A DNA stretch of 64,000 nucleotides from Rhizoctonia solani (lineage: Eukaryota; Basidiomycota; Agaricomycetes; Cantharellales; Ceratobasidiaceae): contig NC_057370.1 of assembly GCF_016906535.1 (NCBI RefSeq), forward strand, positions 3,038,001 through 3,102,000, in the 5' to 3' direction. Within the stretch, counting starts at the first letter, position 1, and each line of letters opens with the position of its first letter. Shown here one piece after another: positions 58,254 to 64,000 of the stretch. Made by a program: the position numbers and the translations under genes. The notes under the pieces are model-generated. The model worked only from the letters and a program-made list of their open reading frames with translations, made no database searches and was not told the origin of the DNA.

Positions 58254-60492
58254 CTACTGGATTTTCTTCGGGACAACTTCATTGAGTACAGCCTTGGGCT
58301 TCAAATAGTCATCGACCAAGTAGGCACCATTTGTTTCAATTTTCGCGTTTGATCCAATGCACGTACTCGCGGCGCGAAGTCAACTCACGAAGAAGCCTAC
58401 GCGGAAAATCGTTGTTGATCGTCTTGAAACTCCGTCAGTACCACTACTGTTGTTAAATAGGTTGGTTTCGCGTACCTCAACAGGCATGCTTGGCTGTCTA
58501 TCAAGTGTTTTGAGCGCACTCATTGCTTCTCCAAATTTGAGAGTCTCGAAAGCGACATCTGACGCGATGTTTGCATCTTTTTTCAAGAGTCGCCTACGAT
58601 TCCTTGAGAAATAAGCCTTACTCCCGACCTCTTTATAGTAGCTGGTAAGCAATCGCCAAGACACTTGTCTGTAGATATTTTTGAGCAACTTACCCGGATT
58701 CCTTTCGAGGCGGACCCACACGCCACGCCCTTCGTGCGGGTCATCGGAAATATTCAACAACAGAAAATGAGATATATTCCCAAAGTCGTCATCTTCCTGC
58801 ATGGCCTGAGCGCGGTTCACACGCATATATGAGCCCCGTTCTCCTGACCATATTTCGATTAGGTCCTCAATGGAACACTCGCCAAGATCATCACCAACTT
58901 GCATAGTGATTTTATGCGCAAGAGTGGCAGCGTAAAACCAGCAATCCTCCTGAACGCAGTGTTCTGAGATCATGAGACTCTGCTCTAACGAAACACACTT
59001 ACTATAATCGGGTTCGACCCAACAGGTATGCTCCGCAGAATACTGATTACCTGCGCGAATGGTATTCCACCATCAAACGTAACCTTATGTTTAAGTTCCG
59101 ATCCATCGCCAGGATGGACAACTTCATCATGGCTCATCGAAATTATAGCACAATCGCTCACTGTGTTCCATGTAGTCAGAAATCGCAACGTGGGCGTCCC
59201 ATGGCCTGTTTCGTGGCCAGCTCATGTACACACTCACATTCAACTCTCTCCAGCCGCACCCACCAATCTTTGTAAGACGAAAGGTCCGAACTTCCGTTTA
59301 TAAGCACTACAGCAAATTCAGCGCCAGAACCATCCGGAATTTCGTACCACTGAAGTTCAAAAAGGCGGCGGTCTGATGTCGGAGTGGCTGGCCAAATCTC
59401 GCAAAGATCCTGAGGTGTACAAAGTCCCGCTCCTTCTCCAATATTTAGGCTTAACATTTCAGCAAAATCTGCCGCACAAGATGCTTGGTCTTTCTAAAAA
59501 GACGGGGAGAGGACGGTGGTCAGAGCTTAAATCAGGTCTACGTCATCATCTTGGGAGCTTACGCTTTTAGACCGAATTTGGTGCATACGAGCTATCGTCT
59601 CACGAGTATGCAGCATCGCATCATAGTTGATTCCGTTTTTGAAAGAAATGCTTGCACGGGGTGCCATCTCATGATTGAATAATTCCCCCATTGAAGGCGC
59701 TGTGTTACTGAGGCGCAAAGTCTCCCCTTCACAAAGGTCAGAAGATGGATTTTAGGAGATTCAAGCGGCCAACCTTGACAATAAACCTGGAAGCTGACCC
59801 AAACTTCAGAGCCGTACACATGGTTCTCGTCTTCGATATTGAGAATGATAAAGTCATTGCAGTCGTCTGATTGCTCGGAGCACCAATACATTTCTCGTAC
59901 TAGACGAGGTGCATCCACTATTCCCCATTCTCCGCGTTCAACCGATGCTTGGCCGTCCCCCCGGCTGAGGCTGATACCCCTCCGTGTAATTGATCCACCC
60001 GGCAGAAGTAATGATGAATCAAGGGCGGAGTAACGATCATACGGACCCGAATGCACCGCAGTTTCGACCGAGTACAAACTTCCCTGTAAATCAAAGTGTC
60101 AGGACAAGTGAGGATAGGTGTTGAATTGGGTCCGTCACGGAGGGTAAAATGCACTCACAGCTGACTTCGCGTCAAAATGTGAAATACTACTTATATAATC
60201 CGATAGGAGGCCGTGGTCGGTGTTTCGAAATCCCTAATACTATTTAGAATACTGTTATGATATCTCTTCTGAAACCTACTTCATTATTGAGAAAAGCTCG
60301 CGAATGTTGCGGTCTGGAGGCCATGGCAAGTGTGTGTACCTAATTGAGGGGGGAGGGTGGATTGGGTGAGTAGGCGCTGTAAAGTGAGTTAAATATTCGT
60401 AGAATGCCTATAAGCGCGAGAATTCGACATTACCTGCCTCGTTGTGATGAGCTATCAGATGAAGTCACGCAAATATCGGCTACTAAACTCAT
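58254..60492 (-). CDS. Three-module repeat protein of unknown function
   Basis: The start at 60492 (MSLVADICVTSSDSSSQRG) joins in phase to RYTHLPWPPDRNIRELFSIM. Then come three related modules. Module 1 (about 60077-59540): APRLVREMYW, DFIILNIEDENHVYGSEVWV, then ASISFKNGINYDAM. Module 2 (59527-about 58990): ASCAADFAEMLSLNIGEGAG, CTPQDLCEIW, AEFAVVLING, DWWVRLERVEC, then HKVTFDGGIPFAQVISILRS. Module 3 (about 58975-58380): QEDCWFYAATLAHKITMQVG, CSIEDLIEIW, SHFLLLNISD, VWVRLERNPGK. Modules 1 and 2 are linked by a clean 48-base intron (GTAGAC, CTGAC branch, TTTTTAG) in phase 0. A final exon may end KAVLNEVVPKKIQ at 58254. No catalytic motif, signal peptide or membrane segment is seen. Two adjacent genes instead of one remain possible because the module 2/3 joint is unclear. 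Confidence 0.55.
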
Positions 60493-61782
60493 TCTAGATG
60501 TACTCGATTGACGTATTGATGCCGTGTAATTGGCTTATCGACCCCTGAAGTACTCAGACAGGAGATTAGCATAGGTCGTCTTTTTCAGCCAATTTATAAT
60601 CGCTTGTTTGCTACGCATGAAAGTAATGAACTAGAAAAGCAGAATGTGCCAGGGTAGCCAATCCTGAATGTCGCCGCCGGCAGCCCTTGGGGCAGCGCTC
60701 TTCACATCGGAGACGAGGAGCAAGCATTACGATCAGTGAAATCGGACACGTTCGACCAGATTCCATGGTGCACTGTACCCATATTGGTGAGTGATTTGGA
60801 CCACGCGAGAGGCTCCTAACAGCTTATTTAAAAGGTGGCTGCCAGAAGAGCGTGGGCGCGCAGTGAATTTCGCATCCTTAGCCAAGATATGCATGCATAT
60901 GCAGAGTTTATCGCTTCCACGGCAGCAGGCTTCGTGACTAAGCCTTTTTAGATCTAGGATTAGCATAGAAAGGGAAAGCTGCGTTCGGCCCAGAATTCAA
61001 TAGCATGTAAGTTGTAAACAATAGAGTTTTACTTCGCGCCGATCACTAATACAATAACGTCGTTCAGGCATTCACGCACTTGTTACATAATAACCGGGGA
61101 ATAACTATGGGGTCAGCCCCCAGCCTTGCTTTCCGGCTAATTTCAACAAAATTGAACCGCACTTGTGCGCGATATCGACATTTCCGATTGCTGTGGAGAA
61201 ACGAATAGAGGTTTTGACTGACTGGCGGAAGTAGGAGTATTGAGTAAATCATTCGTTCAAGCATAGTATAGGCACCACTTTTGTCTCTGTTAATGAGAAA
61301 GATAAAGCAAATGTACCACTGGTCGGGCCCCAGCCAACTTCTGCAAAAGTCTTTAAATCTCTGGAGATCCGCAAAGTACATCGTCGGCATTGTATTCTTA
61401 GTACCATAATATAGTCGAAAGCGCAACAAGGTCAGGATATTACTTCAAGAAACAAGCTGCGAAGATCTCATTACTACATGGTGAAGGTGCTCCTGGGTTC
61501 GAAGATCTAAGGCACCGTGTGCATAGTGTCCTGAGTTGGTAGATAAGCGCCCGGCGTTGTTCTGAGATGACGAATAGCCTATCTTCTGTCTAAATTGTTA
61601 CTTGATCTTATGCTGTCGCTTCGGCTGTAAAGTCCGCGAGCGTAGTAAAATCTGCGGAAAACAGGAAAAGGCAAGGGCTGCTGTGAGTGGTTCAAAATGC
61701 TGCATGTAGAATCACTAAATCTGAGTGATTGTGCGTCAGCGCGATAAGTTAGAGGGCAGCAGGGAATTCTTTAGGTCGAAGT
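60493..61782. promoter_or_regulatory. Divergent intergenic region
   Basis: It lies between the three-module gene (minus) and the PP2C gene (plus) and so carries both promoters. A 121-codon minus-strand frame (61064-61429) has no known motif, is AT-rich and is probably chance. Confidence 0.35.
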
Positions 61783-63606
61783 ATGCTTAGTTCCCGTCGA
61801 ACCGGATACCTTCGCACAGCATCATACGCTGCTATATTCACTGGAGTTGGTACCTCTGTCTACTGGCTTTATACTCGTAGAAATTTATCGGCCAGTCCTG
61901 GTGCTCCTTCCTTTGACATTCGCATACGACAACGCACACCAGACGGACACACCGTGATGGCAACAAAATCCATATCACGTCTTCCCTCTAATGGCATCGA
62001 AGCTCGGCTTACGGCGAACGCCAAAAGTGAATCAATTTCCCGACCCTATGGGGTGACGTGGAGACATGCGACCGCATCACTCAATTCAAACGATCCGATC
62101 GAGGACGCGAATGCACAGCTAATACTGCGAAAAGACCAGAAAGCTAACGGAGGGGAATCCCGTAACCTTGGAGCCGCGGGAGATCTCCTGTTCTTTGCTG
62201 TTATGGATGGGCATGCGGGTCCTCATACCTCCCGGTTACTCGCGAAAGCACTCATACCTGCTGTAGCACTTGAGCTTTCTACCCTCGATCGAGCGTCGAT
62301 CGAGCTAAGGGGGGTCGACTCACTAGATAAATCTCAGGAGAGTTATCTGACAACTGCGTGGTCCTATTTTCAAGCACTTGTTCCCTTTTCCAGGCGCTTT
62401 TCGTCACACGTCCCATCCGAAGATCCCAAATATATACAACTTGCTATTCAAACTGCATTTGCCAACTTGGATTCGGAGATCATCAACGCCCCGAGTCGGA
62501 TACTCGAAATGCTCGAGTCCAAAGCGGACATGAAACCTTGGGAGCATCCAATGGCAGCGGCCAGTATGTTGCCTGCTCTCTCTGGGTCTTGCGCCCTTCT
62601 GGCTGTTCTGGACACTGGGCGTCGTGACCTTCACGTTGCGGTGACCGGTGACTCTCGAGCAGTCGCAGGGTACTGGGATGAGGATTCGAATGGCCAAGGT
62701 AAATGGAGAGTAGAAGTACTAACAGAAGACCAAACAGGTCGAAACATTAATGAGTACCATCGGTAAGTTCATTGCTTACCGTAGGGTCTTAGTCTGACAC
62801 ATTGTCAGAATGGTTAAAGAGCATCCCCCGGATGAGGCGTCGTATGTCATCCAACGAGGGCGAGTTTTGGGTGAGTTGGTTGGACGGGCATATTGATTCA
62901 TTGTCTCATTGCCTACTAGGGGGACTTGAGCCTACCAGGGCCTTCGGAGACGCAAATTACAAGTGGCCGAAAGAACTTCAAGAAAGGTACGGCTCATTCC
63001 TTCAACCGATGAGCTACCCTCTGATTAAGCCTTACTAGACTAGTATCTTCCCTCCTGGCACCAGGCTCCACTTACCGCAAAACGCCGGCTAACCTCAAGA
63101 CCCCTCCTTACGTGACCAGCCAGCCAGTGATAACGCGCCGCACACTAGATTTTTTGCCTTCTCCGAGCCGGCAGCCCAATTCAAAGAGTACATTACGATT
63201 TCTTGTACTGGCTACTGACGGGCTCTGGGACGAACTATCCTCTGCAGAGGTGGTGTCGCTAGTTGGCGGTTATCTTGAGGGCCGACGTGGAAATGTTTCG
63301 AAGGCACAACTGGCCAACACTGTTATCATCTCTAAATCGGCAGAAGGAGCCGGGATCGAAGGGAAGGATACAGCTAGCAAGGCTAAGCAAGGTTCGACAG
63401 ATGGAGAATGGGCCTTTGTGGACGAAAACATTGGCACTCACTTGATTAGAAACGCCTTTGGTGGAGCGGATAAGGAGAAATTGAGTCAACTTTTGTCGAT
63501 CCCTTCGCCTTACTCCAGGAGATACCGTGACGATGTAACAGTGACAGTTGTTTGGTGGGAGCCTAATGTACGAGAGGAACAAGACCGGATCGTACCAAAA
63601 CTATGA
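61783..63606 (+). CDS. Mitochondrial PP2C-type protein phosphatase (Ptc5/PDP-like)
   Basis: A Mg/Mn-dependent Ser/Thr phosphatase. Exons 61783-62762, 62809-62870, 62920-62986 and 63030-63606 join to 1686 bases and 561 residues without phase error. An N-terminal basic stretch and one membrane helix (YAAIFTGVGTSVYWLY, residues about 15-30) suggest mitochondrial import and inner-membrane anchoring, as in yeast Ptc5, which dephosphorylates pyruvate dehydrogenase. PP2C motifs in order are IEDANAQ, FFAVMDGHAGPHTS (metal Asp), GSCALLAVLD, HVAVTGDSRAV, EPTRAFGDANYKWP, LATDGLWDELSSAEVV (metal Asp) and YRDDVTVTVVWW. Intron 3 is only 43 bases, with a CTGAT branch site close to its TAAG acceptor. The exact substrate is inferred. 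Confidence 0.9.
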
Positions 63607-64000
63607 TCAGGTTGGTGCTTGCAGATATCGAATTTGCTGGCTGAAACTGTAAGATACATCGTTTTCGTTCACCACTTTTACTCTGTCCTAATGCATGTAC
63701 TACTCAAGTATATCGTGTACGCTTGAAAAATCTCACAATCAGATGCCTTGGGGCTTTATTCACGTCGAAATATCGGAAAGCGAAATTCACCGATCACGGC
63801 GGTATGTCTGCTGCACATCAACCTTATTACGAGAATAGCATGTCCCCCTTTGATTCTCCAACTCTCCAACTCTTTCGAAGTAGCCCCCAAATTCAAGCGT
63901 GCCAAGCAGCTCAGCCCATATTTGGTAATATCGCCATGAGCATGTCTATCTCTCACAGACAGCATGTATGCGCCAGAGTATAGCTGTTATGCCGCTACTA
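63607..64000. other. 3' flank of the PP2C gene
   Basis: It contains the PP2C terminator region. Two overlapping plus-strand frames (63723-63983) have no recognised domain; an exon of a gene running off the window cannot be excluded. Confidence 0.3.

Noticed and set aside
61064..61429. 121-codon minus-strand ORF.
   Set aside because: No motif and AT-rich; it lies in the shared promoter region of two supported genes.
1..64000. tRNA genes, rRNA and CRISPR arrays.
   Set aside because: A by-eye search for T-loop-like GGTTCGA segments with a matching acceptor stem, and for regularly spaced repeats, gave nothing convincing.

Overview
The window looks like nuclear DNA of a filamentous basidiomycete, most probably an agaricomycete close to Rhizoctonia/Ceratobasidiaceae. 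This is inferred from short GT-AG introns of about 40-60 bases with CTRAY-like branch points, from fungal families (DUF6533 seven-helix proteins, DUF7330, fungal sedolisin, TMEM135-like, AIM19) and from a large local family of F-box-like proteins. I saw no tRNA, rRNA, CRISPR array or intact transposon.

Layout. 0-5 kb: a DUF6533 membrane protein, a damaged F-box-like family member and a complete AIM19-like mitochondrial gene. 5.2-9.9 kb: one long minus-strand gene for a WW-like protein with a membrane C-terminus. 9.9-15.4 kb: gene-poor and AT-rich. 15.4-24.8 kb: F-box-like copy 2, a complete DUF7330 gene, the coatomer beta-prime gene SEC27, another F-box/LRR-like gene and an orphan ORF. 25.5-37.8 kb: a minus-strand run of F-box-like copies 3-6, interrupted by a DUF4139/DUF4140 gene and a different, intact F-box gene. 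37.8-41.3 kb: gene-poor. 41.3-64 kb: an AT-hook/coiled-coil protein, a TMEM135-like gene with internal tandem duplications, a hypothetical gene divergent from haspin kinase, a secreted sedolisin (12 exons, 584 codons), a CysA-type serine O-acetyltransferase, a three-module repeat protein and a mitochondrial PP2C phosphatase (561 aa).

How the genes relate. The housekeeping genes (COPI coat, histone H3 kinase, cysteine biosynthesis, mitochondrial phosphatase, AIM19) share no pathway. The accessory content is dominated by F-box-like proteins: six copies of one family share an F-box-like N-terminus, an LRR-like middle ending in a YAV-type motif exactly at an intron, and a C-terminal module with an H-x3-H and a C-x2-C motif. 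That module is the best candidate here for an undescribed domain.

Caution on sequence quality. Several clearly recognisable genes carry single-base frame breaks at short homopolymers. The essential gene SEC27 has at least two and probably four; haspin and CysA have one each, and in both the spliced length is exactly one base short of a multiple of three. Other genes (sedolisin, PP2C, DUF7330, AIM19, the 34.3 kb F-box gene) are perfectly in frame. Base-calling or assembly errors explain this better than widespread gene death, so I have not called the broken genes pseudogenes.
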